A stretch of DNA of 64,000 bases from Clostridiales bacterium. Its GTDB lineage: Bacteria; Bacillota; Clostridia; Christensenellales; Pumilibacteraceae. Below the pieces are notes generated by a model, which did no database searches, was not told where the DNA came from, and saw only the letters and a program-made list of their open reading frames with translations. Below, one piece after another: positions 37,587 to 48,552 of the stretch. Position 1 is the stretch's first letter. Each line of letters opens with the position of its first letter. Made by a program: the position numbers and the translations under genes. The stretch lies in assembly GCA_022508365.1 (NCBI GenBank), contig JAFLVH010000001.1:1-64000 (forward strand), written 5' to 3'.

Positions 37587-38773
37587 CTGTCACCTCCGTT
37601 GTCCACTATCTCGCCTGCGGCAACCTTTGTTCCGCGCTTTAGGACCGAATTCCTTCCGACAAGCGCAATTTTGTTCTTATCCGAATCCTTGTCGCCTATT
37701 GTAACCTTGTCCTCTATTACTACGTTTTCGTCGATCATGCCGTAAGAGATTTTAACGTTTTTGCCGATAACAGTACCCTGCATGACAATGCTGTTTTCTA
37801 TCACCGCGCCTTCGCCTATCGTCACACCCTCGCCGATAACAGAGTTTATAACGGTGCCGTGTATCTCGCAGCCGGTCGTCATAATCGAGTTTATAAACCT
37901 GCCGTTTTCGCCTATATACGACGGCGGAAGCGGCTGATTGCGCGAATAAATCTTAAACGACGGATCGTTTAGGTCAAACTGCGGCTTGTCGCCCAAGAGG
38001 TCCATATTCGCCTCCCAAAGACTTGTGACCGTGCCCACGTCCTTCCAGTATCCGTCAAACTGGTATGCGTACATTCCGCGCTTTTCTTTGAGCATTTTGG
38101 GAATAATATTCTTGCCGAAGTCGTTTACAGAATTCTTGTCGTTTTCGTCGGCTATTAGCTCGCGCACAAGCACGTCCTTTTTGAATATATATATGCCCAT
38201 ACTCGCGTGATTGCTTTTAGGGTTCTTCGGCTTTTCCTCAAAGGACGTGATGCTCTTGTCCGCCGCGTAGTCCATAATGCCGAAGCGGCTCGCCTCCTCC
38301 TTGGGTACGTCAATCACCGCAATGGTGCAGTCCGCGTCGTGCCTAATATGCTCGGCAAGCATTTTGCTGTAGTCCATTTTGTAAATATGGTCGCCGGACA
38401 AAATTAGCACATGCTCACTGTCAAACTCGTTAATAAAGTGCAGGTTCTGGTAAATGGCGTTTGCCGTGCCCTTGTACCACTCGCCGCCCGTCTTTGCCTG
38501 GTAAGGCGGAAGTGTGTGAACGCCGCCGTAGCTGCGGTCAAGGTCCCACGGCTCGCCGTTGCCCACGTACTCGTTGAGTATAAGCGGCTGATACTGCGTT
38601 AAAACACCCACGGTGTCTATGCCGGAGTTGGTGCAGTTGCTCAAGGGAAAGTCTATTATCCGATACTTCGCGCCAAACGACACAGCGGGTTTGGCGACGC
38701 TGCCGGTCAGCGCAAAAAGCCTGGTGCCCTGTCCGCCGGCAAGCAGCATTGCAATACACTTTTTCTTCTTCAT
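37583..38773 (-). CDS. glgC: Glucose-1-phosphate adenylyltransferase
   Basis: [16 protein letters not shown]...[36 protein letters not shown]. Confidence 0.95.
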   Translation of the reverse strand: MKKKKCIAMLLAGGQGTRLFALTGSVAKPAVSFGAKYRIIDFPLSNCTNSGIDTVGVLTQYQPLILNEYVGNGEPWDLDRSYGGVHTLPPYQAKTGGEWYKGTANAIYQNLHFINEFDSEHVLILSGDHIYKMDYSKMLAEHIRHDADCTIAVIDVPKEEASRFGIMDYAADKSITSFEEKPKNPKSNHASMGIYIFKKDVLVRELIADENDKNSVNDFGKNIIPKMLKEKRGMYAYQFDGYWKDVGTVTSLWEANMDLLGDKPQFDLNDPSFKIYSRNQPLPPSYIGENGRFINSIMTTGCEIHGTVINSVIGEGVTIGEGAVIENSIVMQGTVIGKNVKISYGMIDENVVIEDKVTIGDKDSDKNKIALVGRNSVLKRGTKVAAGEIVDNGGDR

Positions 38774-38910
38774 ATCAATCTCCGTAAGTATTTTGTGAAT
38801 TATATATTCAACACTACAATAATATCACAATCGATTATGTTTTGCAACCATTTCCGAAAAATACGTCATCGATAGTTAATTAACTCCGACCGCAAAAAAG
38901 CGCAAGAAGC

Positions 38911-38941
38911 AAAAATCGACAACAGTATGACCGTTGCCGAT
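38911..38941 (-). terminator. Terminator downstream of LRR lipoprotein
   Basis: Minus strand ATCGGCAACGGTCATACTGTTGTCGATTTTT. Confidence 0.7.
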
Positions 38942-38974
38942 TATTTACACTACGATATTATTTTCAGATGCAGT

Positions 38975-41689
38975 TTAGTTTGCATTTGCCGCCCAAATCG
39001 CGTAGAGCGTGACGCCGTCTTTAGCCGACGCTATTTCGTCCGCGGCGTAATCCACGGTGCTTCCGTCGCTTTTAAGCGACCAACCCATAAACGTATAGCC
39101 TGTTCTTGTCGGCGCGGAAATGCCGTTTTTGGCTTTGGGATTGCTCAGCGTGGTATCTGATTTTTTAACCGACACGACATAGCTCTTGTCCGCGGAAAGA
39201 ACGCTGCCCCACACGACGGGACGGTAGGACGAATTCCAGCGCGGTTCCCAGCGCTTAAATACTTCCGTCGCCTCGCAATATATCGTCATATACGAGTTGC
39301 CGTAAAATGCGTGGCTGCCTATATAGGTAACGCTGCCGCCTATCGCCACGTCCGTCAATGACACACAGCCTTTAAAGGCATAGGCGCCGATAGACATTAC
39401 GCTGTCGGGGATAGCAAGCTTTTTAATGTTTGCGCAACCGTAAAATGCGTATTTGTTTATTGTGACAACCGCCTCGCCGATTCTGAGATTTTCGATTGCG
39501 GAGCATTTATAAAACGCATAAGCGCCGATTGTGGCGATATTGTCGGGTATGCTAACCCCCTTCAGCGCCCAGCAATTATAAAACGCATAGTCGCTTATCG
39601 CGGTCAAACCGCTGCCTATCACCAGCGTTTCCGCAGCCGCACAGTTTCTAAACGCACCGACGCCGAGAGAAGTGACGCTGTCGGGCAGCACGATGCTTTT
39701 CAGCGAGATGCAATTATAAAAAGCCTTTTCGCCTATTTGCTCCACATTGGATCCCAGCTCTAATTTGGGCAAGCTCTTGCAGAAGTAAAAAGCCATTTCG
39801 CCGATAGACGTGACGCTGTCCGGTATGTTTATCTCCTTTAGGCTATTGCAATTGTAAAACGCATAATCGCCGATGGATTTGATGCTGTTCGGCAACGTAA
39901 TACTTGTCAAGGCCGTGCATTGATAGAAGGTATAATCGTCGATTTTATCTATTTCGCAATCTTCCGCAAAGGTAACGTTGGACATTTCGCCGTTTCTGTA
40001 AAAAGCGCACCGACCAAGTTTAGTGACGGAGCTCGGCACCGTGACGCCGAGAACATGCGTGTTGTAAAACGCATAATCGCTTATGCCTACCGTGCCGTCT
40101 TTTATGGTGCAATATTCCCTAAAATTGGTTTTGCAGCCTACAACCCAATTTCCGGCATAGACGATTTTGTTGGCTTCATCCCACAACGCCGATTCAAAAA
40201 AGGCATATTGTCCGATAGCACGCATACTGTCCGGAATATTGATGCTATTCAATCTCGGGCAACGCAAAAATGCATACTGGCCGATAGCTCTGACGGAATT
40301 GCCAAGTGAAACATTTTGAAGCAGATCGCAATACGCAAAAGCCTGAGTGTCTATTAAAACTACGTTATCACCAATGCTGACCGTAAGCAGCCGATCGCAA
40401 TTGTAAAACGAACCCATTCCGATAATTCTTAAGCTATCGGGAAAAGTCACGCCGGTTATTTTGTAGCTGGCAAATACGCCGGTAGCTATACCGACAACCC
40501 CTTCCGGAATATCCAATTCCTCAATTTTGTAGTTTTTTGAGCCTACAATCCAATTATCCACAATGACGATATCGGACTCGCTGTCGGCCCATAATTTGGT
40601 GCCGTTAAATACGTTTTGACCCAAAAATGATAGCCTATCGCTAAAGCTCACTTTTTCCAGATTGCCACAAGAATAAAACGCCTGAGAGTCGATTGAAGTA
40701 ACACTGTCCGGAAAATCCAATTCGGTAAGCGCGGAGCAGCCCTTAAATGCCGAGTAGATTATTGTGTTAAGGCTGTTACCAAAGTCAATCTCGCTAAGCG
40801 CGGAGCAGCCGCTAAAGGCACTTGTTCCGATAATCTTAACTCCGTTGCCCAAAGTCAGCTTTTCCATCCCGGTGCAATTGTAAAAAGCCTCTTCCCCGAC
40901 AGAAACTACGTTGTCCGGCAGGTTAACGGCTTCCAGTCCGCTGCAGCCGGAGAACATACTTTTTGGTATATCCGTTATGCCGCTGCCGAAGTTGACCGTT
41001 TTAAGGCTGCGGCAATAACCAAACGCACCTTCGCCGACCTTTTTCAGCGAGTTGGGAAGAGTCAGCTCGGTCAGGCTTCTGCAGCTTTGAAAAGCGTTTA
41101 CGCCTATGGTTTTTACGCCCTCGGACAGCGTTACCTTTTCCAAGTAGGTGCAGTTATAAAACGCGCGATCGTCTATTTCAGTAATCGTGCCGGGCAAAGT
41201 GAGCTCTATAAGCGTTGCGTTGTTGTAGAACGCACGCTCCGCCACGCGCACTACCGGCTTGCCGCGATATTCCTCTTCCACCACTACCTTGCCGGTGGCG
41301 CTGCCCGCGCCGGCTATCTCGTACGCGCTGTCGCCGTTTACAAGGTTATATCTGAGTCCGTTTTCGTAATACTTGGTAAACTTGATCACGCTCCAGGCGG
41401 AATCGCTGTGCGTGTTTCCGTCGCCGCGCGCCTTTACCTTTACGGTGTAATCGCCGTGATCCAAATCGGCAAGGGAAATGTAGTTGCGGCGCACAGTGCT
41501 TTCTCGCCCGCCCACGCTGACAACATAACCGCGCGAACCCGCAACGCCATCCCACGTCAGAACATAGTTATCGCTGACGCTCAGCTTTGTCGGCTTGGCA
41601 AGCGCGGGCGCGCCCGAGCACGCAAGGAGCACGCCAAAGCTCAATATCGCAATGCATACTATCAATAATATTCTAAGCTTCTTTTTCAT
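38975..41689 (-). CDS. BspA-like LRR_5 lipoprotein with C-terminal Listeria-Bacteroides (InlB-B-like) repeat
   Basis: Lipobox LLACSG; many LRR_5 repeats; TRTGYTFMGWSLKSDGSTVDYAADEIASAKDGVTLYAIW. Confidence 0.88.
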   Translation of the reverse strand: MKKKLRILLIVCIAILSFGVLLACSGAPALAKPTKLSVSDNYVLTWDGVAGSRGYVVSVGGRESTVRRNYISLADLDHGDYTVKVKARGDGNTHSDSAWSVIKFTKYYENGLRYNLVNGDSAYEIAGAGSATGKVVVEEEYRGKPVVRVAERAFYNNATLIELTLPGTITEIDDRAFYNCTYLEKVTLSEGVKTIGVNAFQSCRSLTELTLPNSLKKVGEGAFGYCRSLKTVNFGSGITDIPKSMFSGCSGLEAVNLPDNVVSVGEEAFYNCTGMEKLTLGNGVKIIGTSAFSGCSALSEIDFGNSLNTIIYSAFKGCSALTELDFPDSVTSIDSQAFYSCGNLEKVSFSDRLSFLGQNVFNGTKLWADSESDIVIVDNWIVGSKNYKIEELDIPEGVVGIATGVFASYKITGVTFPDSLRIIGMGSFYNCDRLLTVSIGDNVVLIDTQAFAYCDLLQNVSLGNSVRAIGQYAFLRCPRLNSINIPDSMRAIGQYAFFESALWDEANKIVYAGNWVVGCKTNFREYCTIKDGTVGISDYAFYNTHVLGVTVPSSVTKLGRCAFYRNGEMSNVTFAEDCEIDKIDDYTFYQCTALTSITLPNSIKSIGDYAFYNCNSLKEINIPDSVTSIGEMAFYFCKSLPKLELGSNVEQIGEKAFYNCISLKSIVLPDSVTSLGVGAFRNCAAAETLVIGSGLTAISDYAFYNCWALKGVSIPDNIATIGAYAFYKCSAIENLRIGEAVVTINKYAFYGCANIKKLAIPDSVMSIGAYAFKGCVSLTDVAIGGSVTYIGSHAFYGNSYMTIYCEATEVFKRWEPRWNSSYRPVVWGSVLSADKSYVVSVKKSDTTLSNPKAKNGISAPTRTGYTFMGWSLKSDGSTVDYAADEIASAKDGVTLYAIWAANAN

Positions 41690-41727
41690 TTTACCTCCGT
41701 CACAATACGGCACACCGCAATCGGCTG

Positions 41728-44463
41728 TTATTTGCTATCCTTGCTTCGGCGTTCACGAATAAGCTCATGCGGCCATTTAAACTTGAACTTGCGGACGGCT
41801 ATATCCAACAGGAACAGCACAAGCGCTATTATAATCATAGCCAAACGCGGATCTATTACTTTATGAATTCTATCGATAAAGTCAAGGAATATCTCGCTCG
41901 CGTTTTCTATCTCGTTGCCCTTTCCGTACGTGGTCAGCGACGCCATAAACTCAATAGCGTCCCTTTCGTCTACAAACACGTCGTACTCTGCCGAATATGA
42001 GAACGTCTTATACACATAGCACGAGGAAATTACGTCGCCCGAAGCGGACTTCTTTTCCACAAGAATTCTGTACACGCCGGCTTCCATAATCGTCAGCGTC
42101 ACGCGGCTGAAGTCCTCTTTTGCCCCGGCGGTAAAAGATTGTTCGACGGTTTCGTCCAGTCCGTCGTCGGTAGTACGGAACAGAGTTACGTCTATTTTTT
42201 CATCGCTACCTAGCGTGGTGAAAATACTCATTTGCGTTCGGTAGTTCTGCTCTTTCAGCTCCAATGTGATATCGGTTGGTCGTATATTTTTGGTCGGGAA
42301 CAATGATTTTATGACGTTGTTAATAAACCTTATTCCCACATCGCTATTCATAAACTCGTATGACCAAGAATCCTCGGTGCCCTTTAGATCGGACATAAAG
42401 CTGCCGACGTTGCCGGCGCCGTACTGCCACGTCGCATAGATGGGAACGGCATACGCAGGCACGTCGCTTCCCTCCGGATAGAAGCCGCCGATCAACACTT
42501 GAGTCGCATCAGACTTAAGCCTTGTGCCGTAGAATCCGCCCAGCTCGGGGAATCTTTCGTTGATGCCGGCAACGGCGGGCGTATGCGTCCTTATTGTGGG
42601 AGAAAACGCTGTGGGCACATACTGCTGAATGGTGTCCATGGTTAAGTCGTCGCGAAGAACATTGCGAAGCGCGTCCAAATCGGTAACGGAGTAGAATACG
42701 CCGCCGCCGATATCCTCTGCCAAGTTGGTCATATTCCTGGCAGTTGTAGTACCCTCGTTTATTCCTATGCCTACGACGGACATGGTTATATTGGCGCCGA
42801 AATTGTTGGCAACAGCCTTTTCAGACTCTTGGAGGTCGAAAGGTTGACCGTCCGTGATAAGTATAATATGTCGTCTTTCGACATTGGGCAAAACCTTCAA
42901 ATTTTCTCCGGCTGCAATTATGGCTTGGGAGTAAACAGTTCCGCCTCCCAGCGTAATCTTGTCTATGGCTTCTCTTATCACAGACACCTGAGTGGCTTGG
43001 GTGATGTCAATAACGCTCTCGTAGTCTGTTTCCAACGAGATAACGCCGCAGTAATCGCGCTCGCTCAACACGTCCAAGCAAGCTAACGCGCCTTCTTTGG
43101 CTGCCTCAAGCCTGGTCTTGCCAGAAGTATCGTCGCGCGCACTCATACTGCCCGACCTATCGATTATAATAACCAAACCGAGCGGCGGTTTATAGTCTAT
43201 TGCCTGAACGGGCAGCATTCTTTGATAAAGCGTGTTTATCATGTCCTCGCGGTTATAGGCGTTGGCGGTTTCGTTGCCGTCCACATCCGTTTTATTTCCG
43301 CCGATTGTAAACAATCCGCCGCCGGCGCTGTAAACATAGTCATTAAGTATTTCGTCAAAGCCCTCGGGCATGTCGGCGTTGGCTATGTTCATCATTATCA
43401 CCTCGTCATAAGCGCACAGCTCTGCAAGGCTGGATGGCACCTGCGACGCGTCGAGCATATTGACAACCTTGACGGTATAACCGGAATCCTCCAATATCTC
43501 GCAAAGATTGTCGGACTCGCCCGCGTTTCTTTCAAACAGCAAAATCTTGTCAAATGTTTCCAGATAGATATATGATGTGTAGCAGTTGTTTTCCGTTAAA
43601 TTATCGCCCTGACTTGTTATCTCAAACGTGAGCACATGCATACCTTCGCGAGGGAATGCGTATTGCAGCGACACGCTCTTGTTGCCGGTTTCAAAGCCGG
43701 TGTCTTGCGCAGCCGCAAACTCGCCGTTGTCATACATAGTTACTTTGGCAGCACCGGAAAAGCAGCTGCGCAAATTGACGGTTACGTTAAAAGGATCGTT
43801 TACCACAAGCGTGTAATCCGGCAAATCAACGCTTATTATCTCCACCTCGTCTCTGACTGATTCGTGGAAATATTTTGCATCGACATGCACACCGTCTGCA
43901 GCGACGCTTCTTACCGCGGCTATTGCGTTTCCGTCCGTTTCTATTCCGTCGCTTATCACAACTATTTTTGACGTTTCGGGATATTTAAGCAGCGATCTGG
44001 CATAAAGAAGAGCGGCCTCGATATCGGTAGCTGAGGTATCGGGTGATTTTGCGTTTAAGTATTGATTGTACACCTTGTCGCCGTCATACGAAAGCGGTGC
44101 GGCGTAAACCTGGTCATAACCGAATGTGACAATACCTATCTTGCAATTGCCGTCGTTAAAGTCTATAACAGACTTGACAAAGCTGTCCCTTTTTGTATCG
44201 GTTTCTCTTGCGCTGTGGGAAACGTCAACCAACAGTATAACTTCGTTTTCTTCGTTTTTAACGTCGTATTCAAACGTAAGCCCGGACAGAACCAGCACCG
44301 CCAGCACGCAGATAATGCAGTGCAAAACAAGCGAAACAATGCGGTTTCTTGTGCGGCGATACTTTTTGGCAGTGCGCAGATGGGGAAACAGCGCAAGGAA
44401 CAAAAGCGGAATAAGCAGTAATAAGAGCCAAGGATATTCAAAGTTAATCGTAAAATTAGACAT
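41728..44463 (-). CDS. Membrane vWA-domain protein (BatA/YegL-like)
   Basis: N-terminal TMs; LVIIIDRSGSMSARD MIDAS; C-terminal TM. Confidence 0.82.
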   Translation of the reverse strand: MSNFTINFEYPWLLLLLIPLLFLALFPHLRTAKKYRRTRNRIVSLVLHCIICVLAVLVLSGLTFEYDVKNEENEVILLVDVSHSARETDTKRDSFVKSVIDFNDGNCKIGIVTFGYDQVYAAPLSYDGDKVYNQYLNAKSPDTSATDIEAALLYARSLLKYPETSKIVVISDGIETDGNAIAAVRSVAADGVHVDAKYFHESVRDEVEIISVDLPDYTLVVNDPFNVTVNLRSCFSGAAKVTMYDNGEFAAAQDTGFETGNKSVSLQYAFPREGMHVLTFEITSQGDNLTENNCYTSYIYLETFDKILLFERNAGESDNLCEILEDSGYTVKVVNMLDASQVPSSLAELCAYDEVIMMNIANADMPEGFDEILNDYVYSAGGGLFTIGGNKTDVDGNETANAYNREDMINTLYQRMLPVQAIDYKPPLGLVIIIDRSGSMSARDDTSGKTRLEAAKEGALACLDVLSERDYCGVISLETDYESVIDITQATQVSVIREAIDKITLGGGTVYSQAIIAAGENLKVLPNVERRHIILITDGQPFDLQESEKAVANNFGANITMSVVGIGINEGTTTARNMTNLAEDIGGGVFYSVTDLDALRNVLRDDLTMDTIQQYVPTAFSPTIRTHTPAVAGINERFPELGGFYGTRLKSDATQVLIGGFYPEGSDVPAYAVPIYATWQYGAGNVGSFMSDLKGTEDSWSYEFMNSDVGIRFINNVIKSLFPTKNIRPTDITLELKEQNYRTQMSIFTTLGSDEKIDVTLFRTTDDGLDETVEQSFTAGAKEDFSRVTLTIMEAGVYRILVEKKSASGDVISSCYVYKTFSYSAEYDVFVDERDAIEFMASLTTYGKGNEIENASEIFLDFIDRIHKVIDPRLAMIIIALVLFLLDIAVRKFKFKWPHELIRERRSKDSK

Positions 44464-44475
44464 CGTACTACCTCA

Positions 44476-46449
44476 CTATACCCTTAACTCACGAGAATGC
44501 AACCACCATTCCGCAGCCAGCAGCAGAATCATGACCGCCGCGAAATAAACAATCAAGTCCAAGTTTGAAACTTCCTTAATATTCTTTTCCACACGCGACA
44601 CCAAAAGATCGGCCTCTTTTGTTATATAGCTTTCGCTTTTGGGGATTTGAACAAAGAAGTTGTCCGAAATAATCAAGCCGGAGATAGTTTCCTGCGTGAC
44701 GGTGTATGTGCCGCTGCGCGAGATTTTGACAATCTCCGATTCGCCTGCGAGAAGATTGTACTTCAAATCCAAACCGCCGCCCGTAAGCGCAAGCTGCAAT
44801 CCCCTTGTGCGAAGCCTTATTTCCTCATTCACTTCAAAGACGTTGTTAGAAGATAATATAGTCGAGCTGTTTTGGCCGGTAACGGTAATCGGCAGATAGT
44901 AGTCGAAAATATTTCTGAACATGGTTGACAAGTGAACGTTTGCGGGCAACGACGAAAAGTTAAGACTAAACGACATTATAACAACCTTGGAATCGGGCTC
45001 GTTTTTTGCGAGCATAACCGGATCGCTGCCGCCGTACAAAATGGGCTGGAACGATTCATCGTAGTCCAACACGCGGGTGTATTTGCTTACGTAAATTTCT
45101 TCCAGGTTCAAAAACTTGGTTATAGGATGCTCGTCGCCCGGCGCCAAATAAAAACTGCCTGTCACCGGTCTGGAAAAATCCATTCTGACGTCAAGCCCGC
45201 GCGGCACTCTGTCGGGATTTATCAGTATGACAATACCGTCGGTCGGCATCTCCTGCGGCATTGTATGCTCAAAGATATACAGATCGTATCCCTCTATTTC
45301 TGGAGTTTTACCGCGTATCTGCGTTATGGAGATATCCCGCCTGTTCCACAGCGTAAGCCTGACGGCAGCCAGTGCAAGCGGAATAAACGAGTTGGGTCTG
45401 GAACTGCAATACTGAACCTTAATCGAACGGGATTCGGCATTGCCGTTAAACAGATAAAAATAATTGTCGTAAGCAAACGAGTCGTCGCTGCCGTTCAAAG
45501 AGAAGTACGCGTCCTCAAAGGAGTATATGGGCTCAACCTCGTCGGCCGTTGTAAACGTCAATATCTTAGATTTATCCCCGGTAAAGGTTTCCCTTTGCGC
45601 AGTCAAAACTATCTCGCGGGTAACATAGTCGTCGCCTTCCTTTATTCTGTTGGCGCCGTGCACAATACCCGTGACCGTCAATTCCCTATCGGCGCCGTAG
45701 GAGGCAACCTCCACCTCAAAGACAAAGTATCCGTCAATCTGCTCCGCTTTGCAGTCCAAGATTGCGGCATTCCACTCTCCCACTTCGCTGACGTCCACAA
45801 CGGTGACGCCGCTTTTTTCTATATAGGTGGTGCCGGTAAACAGTACGATTTCCGCGCCGTCATTGTCATAAACAATATCCTCGGCAGCGGAAACGGCGCC
45901 GCTCACGTCACCCTTGCCAAAGGTGCAGTGTTCCAAAACGTTGCTGTCGTCTACGCTTAACAGATCGTCGAATATTTCGTTGATTTCATCCGCCTGCAAA
46001 GCGGTGGCGCGCTGAATCAGCACCTCGCTTTTGCTGCCTGCCAAGATGATGGAGATTACGCTATCCTCTTTGGTTAAGAATTCGTCGGACAGCTCTTTTG
46101 CCTGACCGACCGCGCGTTCAAAACGCGTTTTGTCTTTGTTTTTTGCCAGCATGCTCGCCGACGCGTCGATAATAATCACCTTTTCGGTCGACACGTTTAC
46201 TTCGGACGAAACGACCGGGCCGGTCATAATAAAGGCGCACAGCGCAATGATCAAAATCTGGCAAAGCAAAATAAGCAGGTTCCTGATCTTATTGATAGGA
46301 ACTTTTTTTCTTTTGTATTTCAAGCTGAGCTTCCAGACGAAGGTGCTTGAAACCAATTTTTGCTGGTAGTTGGGCTTTAGCAGGTAGATGAGAATAAGCA
46401 CAGCCAATCCCAACAAACCTAAAAATCCCAAGGGTGCAAGTAAGCTCAT
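44476..46449 (-). CDS. BatA-type N-terminal membrane domain plus vWA protein
   Basis: LAPLGFLGLLGLAVLILIYLLKPNYQQKLVSSTFVWKLS; EKVIIIDASASM MIDAS. Confidence 0.85.
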   Translation of the reverse strand: MSLLAPLGFLGLLGLAVLILIYLLKPNYQQKLVSSTFVWKLSLKYKRKKVPINKIRNLLILLCQILIIALCAFIMTGPVVSSEVNVSTEKVIIIDASASMLAKNKDKTRFERAVGQAKELSDEFLTKEDSVISIILAGSKSEVLIQRATALQADEINEIFDDLLSVDDSNVLEHCTFGKGDVSGAVSAAEDIVYDNDGAEIVLFTGTTYIEKSGVTVVDVSEVGEWNAAILDCKAEQIDGYFVFEVEVASYGADRELTVTGIVHGANRIKEGDDYVTREIVLTAQRETFTGDKSKILTFTTADEVEPIYSFEDAYFSLNGSDDSFAYDNYFYLFNGNAESRSIKVQYCSSRPNSFIPLALAAVRLTLWNRRDISITQIRGKTPEIEGYDLYIFEHTMPQEMPTDGIVILINPDRVPRGLDVRMDFSRPVTGSFYLAPGDEHPITKFLNLEEIYVSKYTRVLDYDESFQPILYGGSDPVMLAKNEPDSKVVIMSFSLNFSSLPANVHLSTMFRNIFDYYLPITVTGQNSSTILSSNNVFEVNEEIRLRTRGLQLALTGGGLDLKYNLLAGESEIVKISRSGTYTVTQETISGLIISDNFFVQIPKSESYITKEADLLVSRVEKNIKEVSNLDLIVYFAAVMILLLAAEWWLHSRELRV

Positions 46450-47345
46450 TCTATAATACCCACCTTAAGCAATTCACCGAACAGCACTCTTTCAATCGGC
46501 TTGTCGCACGCAACGGAGATAAACCCCGCCTCGCGCGACGCGCAAAACGACTTGATGTCGTCTATAAAATCCTTAAGCGCCTCTTCGTAAGCCAAACGCA
46601 TACTGCGCGTGATATTCATCTTCATATTTTTGAAATCGGCGGCGTCAATAGCCTCTGCGTCAATCATGTTGACGCGCCCCTCGTAAGTGGGATCGACCTC
46701 CTCCGGGGCAAGTACCTGAATCAACAATACCTGACGGTTTTTAAACCGCAAATAGTCAATCGCTTTTTTCCAATCGCTTTCGGTAAAGAAATCGGAGATT
46801 ATGACGGTAAGTCCGTCGTTAGACCCGATGCTTACGTCGCTTTTGATAGCCGAAAGCAGGTCAGACTCCCCGTCGAATTCCAAACCTTCCAAATCGCGTA
46901 CTGCTTTATAAAACGTGGTTTTCCCGACGATTGTGCCAAACGGGTTTTGCACACGGTTGCCTTGAACAAGCTTAAAGGAAAGCTTGTCCATATTGTGCAC
47001 TGTCAAAAAGCCCAATGCTGCGGCAACGCCGACAGCATAGGCGGACTTTTGCGGATTTGCCTTGCTCATGGAAGCAGAGCAATCCAAATAGACATGCGTG
47101 TGCATTTGTCTTTCGTCGGTAAATAACTTGATAAAGAATTTTTCGAACCGACTGTACAGGTTCCAGTCGATGCGTCTTATATCATCGCCGAGCATATATT
47201 CTCGGTAATCGGCAAATTCGACGGTTTGACCGTAAGTGCGAACAAGGTGTTTGCCGCCGAAAAATCCGGACAAATCGGTGCGCAAATTCAAAGCCAAAGT
47301 CTCTAACCGACTGAAAAAGTCGTCATTTAAGTAAGAGACCTTCAT
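46446..47345 (-). CDS. DUF58 domain protein
   Basis: GGKHLVRTYGQTVEFADYREYMLGDDIRRIDWNLYSRFEKFFIKLFTDERQMHTHVYLDCSASM. Confidence 0.9.
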   Translation of the reverse strand: MKVSYLNDDFFSRLETLALNLRTDLSGFFGGKHLVRTYGQTVEFADYREYMLGDDIRRIDWNLYSRFEKFFIKLFTDERQMHTHVYLDCSASMSKANPQKSAYAVGVAAALGFLTVHNMDKLSFKLVQGNRVQNPFGTIVGKTTFYKAVRDLEGLEFDGESDLLSAIKSDVSIGSNDGLTVIISDFFTESDWKKAIDYLRFKNRQVLLIQVLAPEEVDPTYEGRVNMIDAEAIDAADFKNMKMNITRSMRLAYEEALKDFIDDIKSFCASREAGFISVACDKPIERVLFGELLKVGIIE

Positions 47346-48469
47346 TATTTTTTAGCTTTTCTCCGCTTGGATTTTTTATCCGATTCTTCCGTGGTTTCGG
47401 TCTCCGGCTCGACAACGTCTTCGGCGCCGACGGCGGATAGATCGGCGGGCTCGCCGCCAAACTCGATCTTGCTTGTTGAAATACCGTGCTTTTTGCCGAG
47501 CTCCGCCAAAATCATCTCTATAATTTTATCGGGTGAAACGCGCTCCGCAATCGCTTCAAAGTTAAGCTTCATACGGTGGCGCAATACGGGATAAGCAAGC
47601 TCGTTGACGTCGCTGTAAGCTACGTTAAACCTGCCCTGAAGAAGCGCTTTGACCTTTGCCGCGGAAATAAGCGCCTGACCCGCACGCGGGCTGGCGCCCA
47701 AGCGCACGTACTTTTTGGCCGTCTCGGACGCGCACTCGCTGTCGGGGTGCGTGGCGGAGCACAGCGTCATTGCATAGCGCATTACGGGCTCCGCAACCGG
47801 TATGGCATTGGCGGTTACGCGCATGCGCAGCAGCTCCTCGCCCGTACAAGCGGCGTCTGCCACCTCGGCCATGGTTTTTTGCGTCATGTTGACGATGTCC
47901 ATCAGCTCGTCCAAGCTGGGGTTTTTGACTATAAGCTTAAACATAAAGCGGTCCATCTGCGCCTCGGGCAGCGGATAGGTACCGTCCTGCTCAATCGGGT
48001 TTTGCGTAGCAAGAACGAAGAACGGCTCGTTAAGCTTGCGGGAAACACCCATAACGGTTACGGTGTGCTCTTGCATTGCCTCTAGCAAAGCGGACTGCGT
48101 TTTGGGCGTAGCGCGGTTAATCTCGTCCGCCAAAATTATGTTACTGAAGACGGGTCCGGGCTGGAACTGAAAATCCGAATTGCCCTTGGCGTCCTTGACA
48201 ACGATGTTGGTACCGGTAACGTCCGCCGGCATCAAGTCCGGAGTGAACTGAATGCGCGAGAAAGGCAGATTGAACACCCTGCCGAGCGAGCGAACCAAAC
48301 GCGTTTTTCCTACGCCGGGAACACCCTCCAATAGAACGTTGCCGCCCGCAATCATGGCGATTATTGTTCCCTGGACTACCTCTTTTTGTCCGATAACGTC
48401 GCGTTCTACCTGCGCAAAGATCTTTTTGCACTGTTCACTGAACTTAGTGACATCTTTTTCCGTAACCAT
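47345..48469 (-). CDS. MoxR-family AAA+ ATPase
   Basis: GGNVLLEGVPGVGKTRLVRSLGRV, RIQFTPDLMPADVTGT, LLEAMQEHTVTVMG. ATG at 48469 behind GAGG. Confidence 0.93.
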   Translation of the reverse strand: MVTEKDVTKFSEQCKKIFAQVERDVIGQKEVVQGTIIAMIAGGNVLLEGVPGVGKTRLVRSLGRVFNLPFSRIQFTPDLMPADVTGTNIVVKDAKGNSDFQFQPGPVFSNIILADEINRATPKTQSALLEAMQEHTVTVMGVSRKLNEPFFVLATQNPIEQDGTYPLPEAQMDRFMFKLIVKNPSLDELMDIVNMTQKTMAEVADAACTGEELLRMRVTANAIPVAEPVMRYAMTLCSATHPDSECASETAKKYVRLGASPRAGQALISAAKVKALLQGRFNVAYSDVNELAYPVLRHRMKLNFEAIAERVSPDKIIEMILAELGKKHGISTSKIEFGGEPADLSAVGAEDVVEPETETTEESDKKSKRRKAKK

Positions 48470-48552
48470 TGTATAATACCTCAAAAAGTGAATTAACGTA
48501 AATTAATTAAGACAACATTATAGATAAGTATGCTCTAAATGCGCATGTGCGA

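Noticed and set aside
47345-48484. MoxR start at 48484
   Set aside because: The 48484 codon is TTG within the likely RBS region; ATG at 48469 is better placed behind GAGG.
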